64,000 nucleotides of DNA from Calidifontibacillus erzurumensis. GTDB lineage: Bacteria; Bacillota; Bacilli; Bacillales; Bacillaceae_J. Shown here one piece after another: positions 34,912 to 42,312 of the stretch; position 1 is the first letter of the stretch, and the number at the start of each line of letters is the position of its first letter. A model generated the notes under the pieces. That model saw only the letters and a program-made list of their open reading frames with translations, had not been told where the DNA came from and did not search any database. Position numbers and translations under genes: made by a program. Location: the NCBI RefSeq assembly GCF_013303125.1, contig NZ_JABTTE010000019.1, positions 1 through 64,000 of the forward strand. Direction: 5' to 3'.

Positions 34912-35217
34912 AGCTGACTTCTATCCCTCACATAATTATGACAAAATTTTGAACCTTTTTAACCTATGTTACCAATTGTTGAACAAATGCTCAATTGTTT
35001 TTATTTATAAACACTAAAAAATGTCATAAGAAAAATAAGCAAGGATTGGAAATTATTATTTAAAAATAGGAGGCATCTAAAGGAATTTTTCGTTTGGAGC
35101 CATTTTAAGAGCTGATGTTTCAAAAATTTATTTAAAATCAAAAAAAGCATACAAAGCTGCAATTCATTAGCTTGTATGCCTAAACTTTCTTTCCTTCAAT
35201 TTCTATGTAAAACATAA
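34912..35217. other. Intergenic region upstream of dynA
   Basis: About 300 AT-rich bases containing the dynA leader and the terminator of the small minus-strand transcript described next. No other gene was seen. Confidence 0.5.
35147..35179 (-). terminator. Terminator of the small minus-strand transcript
   Basis: Stem GCATACAAGCT / AGCTTTGTATGC (one bulge) followed on the minus strand by TTTTTTTGATTTT, about 40 bases after the stop of the 34-codon frame. Confidence 0.8.
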
Positions 35218-35322
35218 TTAAGAGCGTGTGCTTGGATCAATATTATGCAATATATAATACGTTAAAGAACTACAAGCAATAACCGTAACAGAAATAAAGG
35301 CCAATACCATCCTCAACACCAT
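35218..35322 (-). CDS. Putative small membrane protein (34 codons)
   Basis: A short frame inside a well-bounded transcript: sigma-A promoter at 35379-35407 and terminator at 35147-35179. The product (MVLRMVLAFISVTVIACSSL and 14 further residues) is one hydrophobic helix with a short polar tail HNIDPSTRS. The region VIAC fits a lipobox, so it might be a tiny lipoprotein, but the hydrophobic run continues past the cysteine, which favours a transmembrane helix. The ribosome binding site is weak (GCGGGA before the TTG at codon 3). It may instead be a noncoding RNA. Confidence 0.4.
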   Translation of the reverse strand: MVLRMVLAFISVTVIACSSLTYYILHNIDPSTRS

Positions 35323-35378
35323 CCCGCAGTTAATTAGACACCGATAGTGATAATTATTTTCACTCTTTTTATGCTTTT

Positions 35379-35407
35379 ATCATAACACCATTGATAAAGA
35401 TTTTCAA
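35379..35407 (-). promoter_or_regulatory. Sigma-A promoter of the small transcript
   Basis: Minus-strand TTGAAA (35402-35407), 17-base spacer, TATGAT (35379-35384). It predicts a start near 35372, about 50 bases before the small frame. Confidence 0.6.
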
Positions 35408-35452
35408 TACTTTTTTGAAATCGTTTGCATCTTTTTCAAAAGAATGCTTAAA

Positions 35453-36013
35453 CTACGGTCGATTTCTTGATGGCACAAAACGGTACCGATTTTGAAATAT
35501 TATTCCGTAATTTGTACCTTTCATTAGTTCTTGTTCTTCTAATTGAATGCGATGCTTTAAAACAACAATATTTAATATCGTAAAGATGATTGCAGTCCAA
35601 AATGCGTCAAATATTAAAGGAAGAACTAACAATTCAATCAAAACGACTAAATAATTTGGGTGCCGAACCCACTTATATGGCCCTTTTTCGATAATATTTG
35701 TATTTGGAACGACTATAATTTTTGTATTCCAAAACCTACCTAAAGACATGATGCTCCATACTCGTATCACTTGAGCTATAGAAAAAATAAATAAAAATAT
35801 CACCCATAGCGGAGAAAGCTGTTTTTCAAAAAGAAATACTTCAATAATAAGGGTAACAAAAAATAGGATATGAACTAGGACGATATATTTATAGTGTTCC
35901 TTCCCCACTTCATACCCACCACGTGCCTTCATCCATTTTTCGTTTTTCTTTGCAATGCCAAGCTCTACGATTCTTTGCAATATGATTAGAGCTATAAAAC
36001 AACTAAAAAACAT
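35453..36013 (-). CDS. bpsB: Isoprenylcysteine carboxyl methyltransferase-family protein, alkylpyrone O-methyltransferase (BpsB/YpbQ)
   Basis: A membrane protein of 186 residues with about five hydrophobic helices and the family's C-terminal SAM-binding signature GPYKWVRHPNYLVVLIELL...LEEQELMKG. In B. subtilis YpbQ (BpsB) methylates the triketide pyrones and resorcinols made by BpsA, the type III polyketide synthase. Here it lies 10 bases downstream of the bpsA homologue in the same direction, so the pathway pairing is kept. Confidence 0.88.
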   Translation of the reverse strand: MFFSCFIALIILQRIVELGIAKKNEKWMKARGGYEVGKEHYKYIVLVHILFFVTLIIEVFLFEKQLSPLWVIFLFIFSIAQVIRVWSIMSLGRFWNTKIIVVPNTNIIEKGPYKWVRHPNYLVVLIELLVLPLIFDAFWTAIIFTILNIVVLKHRIQLEEQELMKGTNYGIIFQNRYRFVPSRNRP

Positions 36014-36023
36014 ATTTGACCAC

Positions 36024-37109
36024 CTATTCCCATTTTAATAATAACAATTCTGAACTAAAACCGGGACCTAAAGCAGTTAATAATCCATATTCACCCTTTT
36101 TGCAATTCTTCTCCAAAAACTGTTTTAAAACATAAAAAATAGTCGCAGAGGACATGTTCCCATAGTTTTCTAAAACTTTAAGAGGAATCTTGATTTTATC
36201 TACATCTAATTGTAAAGCATCTACATATGCTTCTAATACTTTTCTTCCTCCCGGATGAGCAACAAAATGCTCGATTTGCTCAATTCTTACATGTTGTTTC
36301 TCTAAAAATTTGTTAACATTTGGACCGAGCCATTTACGGATGATTGATGGGATATCTTTTGAAAAAATGACGTAAAACCCCTCGTTCCTTATTTTCCATC
36401 CCATAATATCTTCTGAGTTGGGCATTAACGTAGATTGAGTTGCTTTAATTTTTGGTAAAAATCGATGATCTTCTTTATTAAGGTCAACTTCATCACCGCA
36501 AACTAATGCGCAAGCAATGCCATCAGCAAATAGAGAAGTTCCGACAAGGTTGCTCTTTGACATATCGTTTTTCTGAAATGTTAAACTGCAAAGTTCAACA
36601 GAAAGAACGAGTACTTTTGCTTTTGGATATGCTTTGCAATATTCAAAAGCTCTAGACAACCCACTCGCACCGCCTGCACATCCTAATCCCCAGATCGGTA
36701 TTCTTTTACAATGTTCGTGAAACGGAAGTTCGTTCATAATTTTCGCATCAATGGTTGGTGTCGAAATACCGCTGGAAGTAATAAAAAAAATGGCATCAAT
36801 TTCTTCATAGGGAACCCGCTCTCTCAAACAAACAGGGTCTTCGAGACAAGACCGAATTGCAGCTTTTCCAAACTGAACTGCTTTTTCAATAAAAAGATCG
36901 TTTTTCTCCATAAAAGAATGGTCTTTTATAAACCAATCTAACGGTACAGTAAAATAACGCTCTTTAATTTGACCATTTTCAAATACTTTTAACAAGCGTT
37001 CTATTTCATTAAAAGAATCTCGAAAAAGCTCACGAACAATTTCTATCGTTTTTTCTTGTGTGATTCGGTATGGAGGGGTGCAAAGACCTATTGATGCAAT
37101 TTTTGCCAA
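36024..37109 (-). CDS. bpsA: Type III polyketide synthase
   Basis: A chalcone/stilbene synthase-family enzyme of 361 residues. The catalytic triad is complete: Cys144 in GLGCAGGASG, His285 in VAHPGGRK and Asn318 in YGNMSSAT. B. subtilis BpsA condenses long-chain acyl-CoA with malonyl-CoA to give alkylpyrones and alkylresorcinols, membrane lipids of unclear role. The gene is followed by the methyltransferase bpsB and then, after a small transcript, dynA, as in the B. subtilis order. AGGAGG precedes the ATG. The length matches the family. Confidence 0.92.
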   Translation of the reverse strand: MAKIASIGLCTPPYRITQEKTIEIVRELFRDSFNEIERLLKVFENGQIKERYFTVPLDWFIKDHSFMEKNDLFIEKAVQFGKAAIRSCLEDPVCLRERVPYEEIDAIFFITSSGISTPTIDAKIMNELPFHEHCKRIPIWGLGCAGGASGLSRAFEYCKAYPKAKVLVLSVELCSLTFQKNDMSKSNLVGTSLFADGIACALVCGDEVDLNKEDHRFLPKIKATQSTLMPNSEDIMGWKIRNEGFYVIFSKDIPSIIRKWLGPNVNKFLEKQHVRIEQIEHFVAHPGGRKVLEAYVDALQLDVDKIKIPLKVLENYGNMSSATIFYVLKQFLEKNCKKGEYGLLTALGPGFSSELLLLKWE

Positions 37110-37422
37110 TAAATGTTCCTCCTTTATGAATAGCCATTTATCGATATTATTTCCATTATTTTAGATATCATCCAATTTAATTTACAAAACAAAAAAACCT
37201 TCCTAATGTTAGGAAGGTAATAGGAAAAATTTATCAATACCGACGTTTTGAAGGTTTGTTGTGCAACTTTATTTTACCCGATTTGTTATCTCATTACTTG
37301 TGTCAATTATTGTAATTTTATATCCTCTTTTGTAAAAAAATATGTTAATATTAATTCCATAAGACAAATTTCGTGGTATTATATACCTAGTAAAGTTATC
37401 GTACTACTAAATCAATTTAGGA
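37110..37422. other. Intergenic region between divergent bpsA and cheX-like genes
   Basis: About 310 bases. It holds the promoters of both flanking genes and a minus-strand terminator-like hairpin at 37197-37218 with no obvious gene upstream of it. No coding frame is credible. Confidence 0.5.
37197..37218 (-). terminator. Orphan terminator-like hairpin
   Basis: Perfect 10-bp stem ACCTTCCTAA / TTAGGAAGGT with a 2-nt loop, followed on the minus strand by TTTTTTTGTTTTG. No minus-strand gene lies directly upstream; the nearest is the ligD polymerase ORF beyond the convergent cheX-like gene. It may stop readthrough or an unannotated RNA. Confidence 0.6.
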
Positions 37423-37884
37423 GTGGTTTGTCTGTCGGTGGGAGAAAAAATTACTCATGTTCTAAATGGAACAATTGAATCTGTTAAAAATGTTATTCCC
37501 ATTCCTATAGTTGTCGGAAAACCTTCCCTATTTAAAGAACCACTATTAAAATCTGAAATAGGTGTTCTCATAGGAATGATTGGATCGATCCGTGGAAGTT
37601 TAGTTATAAAAAGCCGGGCGAAAACTTTTTGCGGCATCGGAGAAGAGATGTTTGGAATGCATTTAGATGGAGAAATGCTCCAATCGTTTACTGGAGAGCT
37701 TGGCAATATGCTGGCAGGGAATCTTTGTACAATTTTAGCCGGAAAAGGTATTGACATCGATATTACCCCTCCAACCGTTGTTATGGACGGTTCAATTATG
37801 CATAATTCCGATCTGGCGTTTCGTGTTGGTGTAGATATTATAGGAAAAGGCGAAATCGGTATTGTATTAATGTTGGAAAATTAA
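37423..37884 (+). CDS. CheX-family (CheC/CheX phosphatase-like) protein
   Basis: A protein of at most 153 residues with a single CheX-like fold. The family helix ELGNMLAGNLCTILAGKGIDIDITPPTVV has the E/N..GN pattern of CheC and CheX, which dephosphorylate CheY. The remaining segments (GVLIGMIGSIRGSLVIKS; DLAFRVGVDIIGKGEIGIVLML) also fit. No chemotaxis gene is nearby, so the target response regulator is unknown. The start is unclear: GTG 37423 overlaps its own AGGAG; CTG 37432 or GTG 37438 are better spaced alternatives that shorten it by 3-5 residues. Confidence 0.75.
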   Translation: MVCLSVGEKITHVLNGTIESVKNVIPIPIVVGKPSLFKEPLLKSEIGVLIGMIGSIRGSLVIKSRAKTFCGIGEEMFGMHLDGEMLQSFTGELGNMLAGNLCTILAGKGIDIDITPPTVVMDGSIMHNSDLAFRVGVDIIGKGEIGIVLMLEN

Positions 37885-37901
37885 TTTTTCATTGGAATAG
37901 A

Positions 37902-37928
37902 AGGCTGGCTTTTATGTCTTGCCAGCCT
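37902..37928. terminator. Hairpin between convergent cheX-like and ligD genes
   Basis: Perfect 8-bp stem AGGCTGGC / GCCAGCCT with an 11-nt loop containing the ligD stop codon. It probably terminates both genes, though the T-runs are poor. Confidence 0.55.
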
Positions 37929-38841
37929 CAACCTTTAAATGATCCAAAACAGTTTGAAAAGGCTGTTTTTGTTCTGCATCAAAATATTTTTTCTTAAATG
38001 GACAACCTTTTTCTTTTAACCGTTGGCTCAATGTTTCGATTGAAAAATCCTCTGGATGAAGATGTTCATTTACCTCATTCCATTCTAATGGAGTTGCGAC
38101 TAACGCTTCTTCATTTCCCCTGACTGAATACGGAGCAATAATTGTTTTTCCCTCTGCGTGTTGAACATAGTCCACATATAAACGATTGCCTCTTTTCGAT
38201 TTTAAACGTTCCATCGTAAACCAACGAGGCTCTTTTTCAACTAAATATTGCGCCATAAATGATGTAAAAATCCTTGTATCTTCGAAAGAAAAAACATCTT
38301 TGGGCAATGGAATATAAATTTGCAATCCTTTATTTCCAGATGTTTTAACGAATGAAATCAACCTCAGACGATCAAATGATTCTTTTAACATTAGAGCAGC
38401 TTCTACCGCCATTTTAAATTCAGACCTTGATGGCGGATCAAGATCAAAAACAATTTCTGTCGGTTTTTTTGTGTCTATTGTTGAAAAAGGAATATGGTAT
38501 TCAATTGCAGATTGGTTCCCAAGCCATATTAAAGTTGCTTCATTTTGACAAATGATATAGTTCGTTCCATCTTCATATTTTGTAGTAATAAAAGACGGAG
38601 CATATGGAGGAGAATTTTTTTGATAAAACTTTTCTTCGTTAATCCCGTTCGGATAACGGATCGTTGTTAGTAAACGATTTCTTAAAAATGGTAACATGAA
38701 AGGGGACACAGTCATCAAATATTGTAAAAAATCAATTTTTCGAATCTTTTTTTTCGGCCAGAGGATTTTCGATAGATTGGTTAGCTGAATCGCAACACGA
38801 TCTATGACTATTTCATGGACCGTTTCTGTGCCTCTTCCCAT
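37912..38841 (-). CDS. ligD: LigD polymerase (primase-polymerase) domain, separate ORF
   Basis: About 309 residues of the LigD polymerase domain. The catalytic metal-binding aspartates are in EIVFDLDPPS (Asp133, Asp135), with other family motifs KILWPKKKI, GNKGLQIYIPL and VATPLEWNEV. It fills gaps at broken ends in NHEJ, using ribonucleotides or dNTPs. In B. subtilis it is the C-terminal half of one LigD chain (about 611 residues); here it is out of frame with the ligase half and overlaps its end. GGGAGG stands seven bases before the ATG at 38841, so independent initiation is plausible. The frame is open five codons further upstream. Confidence 0.85.
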   Translation of the reverse strand: MGRGTETVHEIVIDRVAIQLTNLSKILWPKKKIRKIDFLQYLMTVSPFMLPFLRNRLLTTIRYPNGINEEKFYQKNSPPYAPSFITTKYEDGTNYIICQNEATLIWLGNQSAIEYHIPFSTIDTKKPTEIVFDLDPPSRSEFKMAVEAALMLKESFDRLRLISFVKTSGNKGLQIYIPLPKDVFSFEDTRIFTSFMAQYLVEKEPRWFTMERLKSKRGNRLYVDYVQHAEGKTIIAPYSVRGNEEALVATPLEWNEVNEHLHPEDFSIETLSQRLKEKGCPFKKKYFDAEQKQPFQTVLDHLKVEAGKT

Positions 38842-39779
38842 GTACAATCCTCCCATTTGATATCAAAACGAAATCTTGAAAAGCGCGGTTGCCTAATTTC
38901 AGCTTTATACCAATCAATAAATAGAAGCTCTACACAAATACTAGGTTTTAGATAAATAAATTTAGCGTCTTCTTTCATCGCATTTTTTTTAATAATTTCC
39001 GTTAGGGCATTCCTTTCCTCTTCGTTTAGTCCATGAAAAAAAAGTCCTGCATGAACGATTGAATCCCCTTTTATTAAGCCGACATGAAAATAACTGTTTT
39101 GCTTTTCTAATGATAGTATAAAAAAATTAGCTCGTTTCCAGTTTTTAATTTTTAACCAATTGGTTGTTCTTGCTCCTTCAATCCATTTGCTCGTTACACG
39201 TTTTGCGACAATTCCCTCGCCATTTTCGCTGACAATTTTTGACCACAGCAATTCATTATCATCAAACGTTTCGATTAGTTTCAAATGAGTGGTATGCCTC
39301 TTTTGTACTTGAGAATTTTCTAAAATCGTAAAGAAAATAGATGCCAATTCTTCTTTTCTTCCCATCAAAGGCATATGATTCAATCGTCTTCCAGATACCA
39401 TTAACAAATCAAAAGCAATAAAGTCTGCAGGAAAAACATTTATGAATTGGGAAATTTTCTTTTTATTTTTCATTCTCCCCCGCTCTTGAATTTTTTCAAA
39501 GCTAGCTCTATATTGGGATTCTAAAATAACAATTTCCCCGTCCAAAACAAAAGGGAGATAGGTTTGTAATCCTGGGAGCAAGTTCTGTACATAAGAAATA
39601 ATTTCTGGAAAAACAGTCGATAGATTTTTCAAGTTTCGGCTAATGAGTTCAACCTGGTCTTCAAAAATATATAATAATGCACGGAAACCGTCATACTTTG
39701 GTTCATATATCCATTCTGCACCCGATGGGATAGTATCTACTAATGTAGGCACCATTGGTTTCAAATAAATATTTTTCAA
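38808..39779 (-). CDS. ligD: LigD ATP-dependent DNA ligase domain, separate ORF
   Basis: About 323 residues of ATP-dependent ligase. The adenylation lysine is Lys28 in EPKYDGFR, followed by nucleotidyltransferase motifs (FVLDGEIVIL, FIAFDLLMVSGR, GEGIVAKRV, WLKIKNWKR) and an OB domain up to about residue 315. The stop codon follows SMK at the point where the polymerase domain should begin; one base shift would make a continuous chain of LigD length. ku lies 10 bases upstream in the same direction, so the three frames form an NHEJ operon. Confidence 0.88.
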   Translation of the reverse strand: MKNIYLKPMVPTLVDTIPSGAEWIYEPKYDGFRALLYIFEDQVELISRNLKNLSTVFPEIISYVQNLLPGLQTYLPFVLDGEIVILESQYRASFEKIQERGRMKNKKKISQFINVFPADFIAFDLLMVSGRRLNHMPLMGRKEELASIFFTILENSQVQKRHTTHLKLIETFDDNELLWSKIVSENGEGIVAKRVTSKWIEGARTTNWLKIKNWKRANFFILSLEKQNSYFHVGLIKGDSIVHAGLFFHGLNEEERNALTEIIKKNAMKEDAKFIYLKPSICVELLFIDWYKAEIRQPRFSRFRFDIKWEDCTWEEAQKRSMK

Positions 39780-39789
39780 TCCCTTCCTC

Positions 39790-40656
39790 CTAACGTACCT
39801 CTTTTAGCTTGTCCTTCTTAGGACGGACGGAAAGCTTTTTTTTCTTCTTCATCATTTCCTTTCCTTCATTATTTTCTACTTGTTTCAATGGTCTTGTTTG
39901 ATCAATACTTGCTTGCAAAGCTGCCATTAAATCAACAACATTTGTTTTTGGCCACTCTTTTGGAACAGTAATTTCTTTCCCTGTAACTTTTGATTCAATT
40001 AGCTCCATTAATGTTGAACGATAATCATTTGTATATTTCTCTGGTTCAAACTGAGTTGTCAGCTGTTCAATTAGCTGTATCGCCATATTTAATTCTTTTT
40101 CGTCCAATTTCAATTTTGGTTCTAAACCAGGTACATGTTCGACATTGCGCACTTCATCCGGAAAAAATATCGTTTCGAGCAAAAGGGCTGATTGATATAC
40201 TCTAACGATAGCTAAACTTTCTTTTGAACGGATTGTTATTTTCGCAAGACCAATTTTTCCCGTTTGTTCCATCGCTTGTTTTAAAAGATAATACGATTTT
40301 AAACCATTTTCCTGAGGACCGAGAAAATAGGATTTATCGAAATAAATCGGATCAATTTCGTCAAGCTTTACAAAATCAATAATTTCAATTGTTCGATTGC
40401 TTTCCGGTGCTATTTCTTTTAACTCTTCACTAGAAATGACAACAAATTTTCCCGGTTCATATTCATAACCCTTAATGATTTCATCATTCGTTACTTCCCG
40501 ATCGCAAACTGGGCAAACTTTTTCATATTTAATCGGGCTGTTGCATTCTTTATGAAGCGAACGAAAACTAATATCCTTATTTTCAGTTGCTGCAAAAAGA
40601 TTGATTGGGATATTAACTAACCCAAAACTAATTGTCCCTTTCCATATTGTTTGCAT
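39790..40656 (-). CDS. ku: Ku protein (non-homologous end joining)
   Basis: A 288-residue bacterial Ku homodimer subunit that rings DNA ends and recruits LigD. MQTIWKGTISFGLVNIPINLFAAT at the start, HKECNSPIKYEKVCPVCDREV with a knuckle-like cysteine pair, and the YYLLKQAMEQTGKIGLAKI core are typical, with a lysine-rich C-terminal tail (MKKKKKLSVRPKKDK) for DNA or LigD contact. The start is ATG 40656 with GGGGG six bases upstream; 11 further codons are open but not preferred. In Bacillus this pathway repairs spore DNA breaks during germination. Confidence 0.94.
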   Translation of the reverse strand: MQTIWKGTISFGLVNIPINLFAATENKDISFRSLHKECNSPIKYEKVCPVCDREVTNDEIIKGYEYEPGKFVVISSEELKEIAPESNRTIEIIDFVKLDEIDPIYFDKSYFLGPQENGLKSYYLLKQAMEQTGKIGLAKITIRSKESLAIVRVYQSALLLETIFFPDEVRNVEHVPGLEPKLKLDEKELNMAIQLIEQLTTQFEPEKYTNDYRSTLMELIESKVTGKEITVPKEWPKTNVVDLMAALQASIDQTRPLKQVENNEGKEMMKKKKKLSVRPKKDKLKEVR

Positions 40657-40703
40657 GAAATGCCCCCTTTCGGTTACTTTTTCAATCATAATATGCGTAA
40701 AAA

Positions 40704-40731
40704 AAAGACATTCTATGAAAAGAATGTCTTT
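40704..40731 (-). terminator. Terminator of the carbonic anhydrase gene
   Basis: Perfect 11-bp stem AAAGACATTCT / AGAATGTCTTT followed by T8 on the minus strand, nine bases past the stop. Confidence 0.92.
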
Positions 40732-40739
40732 AAGCTTCG

Positions 40740-41321
40740 TTATGTAATCGTACTTTCAATAACTTCATATCCATTTACAACAACATCTAATTTCCCAGTT
40801 TCGGGATGAATAATTAAACCGTGGACAGCCACATCTTTTGGAAAGAGCGGATGATGGCGAATTCTGCTGACAGATTGTGCAACACTATCAGCAACGTTTG
40901 AGAACCCTTTTAACCATTCATCAATGTCAATGCCAGAATGGCGGAGAATATCAATTGTTTCTTCCGAAATTCCATTCAAAATTGCCTCATCTAAAATTTC
41001 ATGAGAACATAAGTCAGTCATACCGCAGTCATGGTGACCAACAACAAAAACTTCTTTTGCACCTAAAGAATATACAGCAACAAGAATACTTCTCATAATA
41101 CTTCCAAACGGATGTGATACAATCGCCCCAGCATTTTTAATAATTTTTGCATCACCATGTCTAACATTCATTGCTTTTGGCAATAAATCGGTTAAGCGTG
41201 TATCCATACAAGTTAAAATCACCATATGTTTGTCAGGATATTTCGTTGTTCGAAACTGTTCATATTCTTGATTATGAACAAATTGCTTATTATGTTCCAA
41301 AATTTCACCTAACCGACTCAT
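40740..41321 (-). CDS. Beta-class carbonic anhydrase
   Basis: A 193-residue cytoplasmic enzyme interconverting carbon dioxide and bicarbonate. The zinc site is complete: Cys38, with Asp40 and Arg42 (TCMDTRL), His96 and Cys99 (GHHDCGMTD). It resembles the short YtiB/YvdA-type Bacillus enzymes. It is probably a single gene, with AAGGAG before the ATG and a terminator after the stop. Bicarbonate supply for carboxylases is the expected role. Confidence 0.93.
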   Translation of the reverse strand: MSRLGEILEHNKQFVHNQEYEQFRTTKYPDKHMVILTCMDTRLTDLLPKAMNVRHGDAKIIKNAGAIVSHPFGSIMRSILVAVYSLGAKEVFVVGHHDCGMTDLCSHEILDEAILNGISEETIDILRHSGIDIDEWLKGFSNVADSVAQSVSRIRHHPLFPKDVAVHGLIIHPETGKLDVVVNGYEVIESTIT

Positions 41322-41657
41322 GAAAATCCTCCTTATGTTGGTTTCATTGAACCCATTTCATTCCTTACTAAAATTCTACAAAATAACATATATTTCTACA
41401 ATTTACTTATCATTAACGATTTGACTAAAACCGTTTTCACAATATGTTCACAACTTTTTCATACAAAATCCCTTTATTCATAAGGGGTTTACAGTTTTCA
41501 CTATTTGCATAGTTTTTATATCACTTATGAACATTTTGTGAAAAGTGTAAAATTGTGATGGATTCGATTTGTTTCTTTTGTAATATATAAGCATAATGAA
41601 AGTTTTTATATTCATTCTTCAATCATCATCAATTTATAAAGGAAGGGAAGTGAAAAA
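41322..41657. other. Intergenic region between carbonic anhydrase and the oxidase operon
   Basis: About 335 AT-rich bases between divergent genes. A possible sigma-A promoter (TTGTTT, 17 bases, CATAAT, near 41570-41600) drives the oxidase operon. TTCACAA occurs twice in a row near 41436-41454 and TTTTGTGAAA once near 41537, reminiscent of redox-regulator (Rex/Fnr) half-sites. No gene is present. Confidence 0.45.
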
Positions 41658-41801
41658 ATGGCAAAACCTGAATTCCATCAAAAAACAGAAGTGGAAGACA
41701 GCAGCTCATTAAAAGGAACACTAGCAAGCGTCGGCATCCTAGGACTAATTATTCTTATTACTTGGTTTAGTGCATTTAATCTATTCTTAGACCGACAATA
41801 A
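41658..41801 (+). CDS. Cytochrome c oxidase subunit IIa (ba3-type)
   Basis: A 47-residue single-helix protein (LASVGILGLIILITWFSAFNLFL, shown in part as the membrane span at residues 22-44) with a hydrophilic N-terminus. It lies 31 bases before the subunit II gene of a B-family oxidase. Thermus ba3 oxidase has a comparable one-helix subunit IIa that supplies the helix missing from subunit II. GGAAGGGAAG precedes the ATG. The position and helix fit this role well. Confidence 0.82.
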   Translation: MAKPEFHQKTEVEDSSSLKGTLASVGILGLIILITWFSAFNLFLDRQ

Positions 41802-41832
41802 ATGTATTGATTAGAAAGGAGCATAGGGCTTT

Positions 41833-42312
41833 ATGCACATTCATAAGTATGAAAAAATTTGGCTATTATTTGGTATAGCTTCTTTGCTGGTGTTCACCGT
41901 TACAATTGGAGTTAGTGCATTTTATATGGGTAATCAACCACCAAGCTGTTTAGTGACTGTTGATCCAGCAAAGGTATATGAAACAGAACCATTCAACCAA
42001 CCTGGATTAAAGCAAGTTGGCGACAAAGATTATGAATTAGTTGTTGTTGCTTCAGCATTTAACTATGATGTTGGTCCAGAAAAAGTTATTCAAATTCCTG
42101 TTGGTTCAACTGTCAATTTTATTGGTACAACAACTGACGTAATCCACGGCTTCGAAGTTGCAGGTACAAATGCAAACATGATGTTAGAGCCTGGTTATAT
42201 CAATACTGTTAAAACTACATTCAATAAACCAGGTAAATATACAATTGTATGTAATGAATATTGTGGATTAGGTCACCACTTAATGTTTGCTACTGTGGAG
42301 GTGGTTGAATAA
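41833..42312 (+). CDS. cbaB: Cytochrome c oxidase subunit II, B-family (CuA)
   Basis: A 159-residue protein with one N-terminal membrane helix (residues about 11-31) and a periplasmic-facing cupredoxin domain carrying the binuclear CuA site: IVCNEYCGLGHHLMF gives the two cysteines, histidine and methionine, with a second histidine in VIHGFEV. It receives electrons from cytochrome c. It is shorter than A-family subunit II proteins, lacking their first helix, which agrees with the separate subunit IIa gene. Its stop overlaps the start of subunit I by one base. Confidence 0.93.
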   Translation: MHIHKYEKIWLLFGIASLLVFTVTIGVSAFYMGNQPPSCLVTVDPAKVYETEPFNQPGLKQVGDKDYELVVVASAFNYDVGPEKVIQIPVGSTVNFIGTTTDVIHGFEVAGTNANMMLEPGYINTVKTTFNKPGKYTIVCNEYCGLGHHLMFATVEVVE

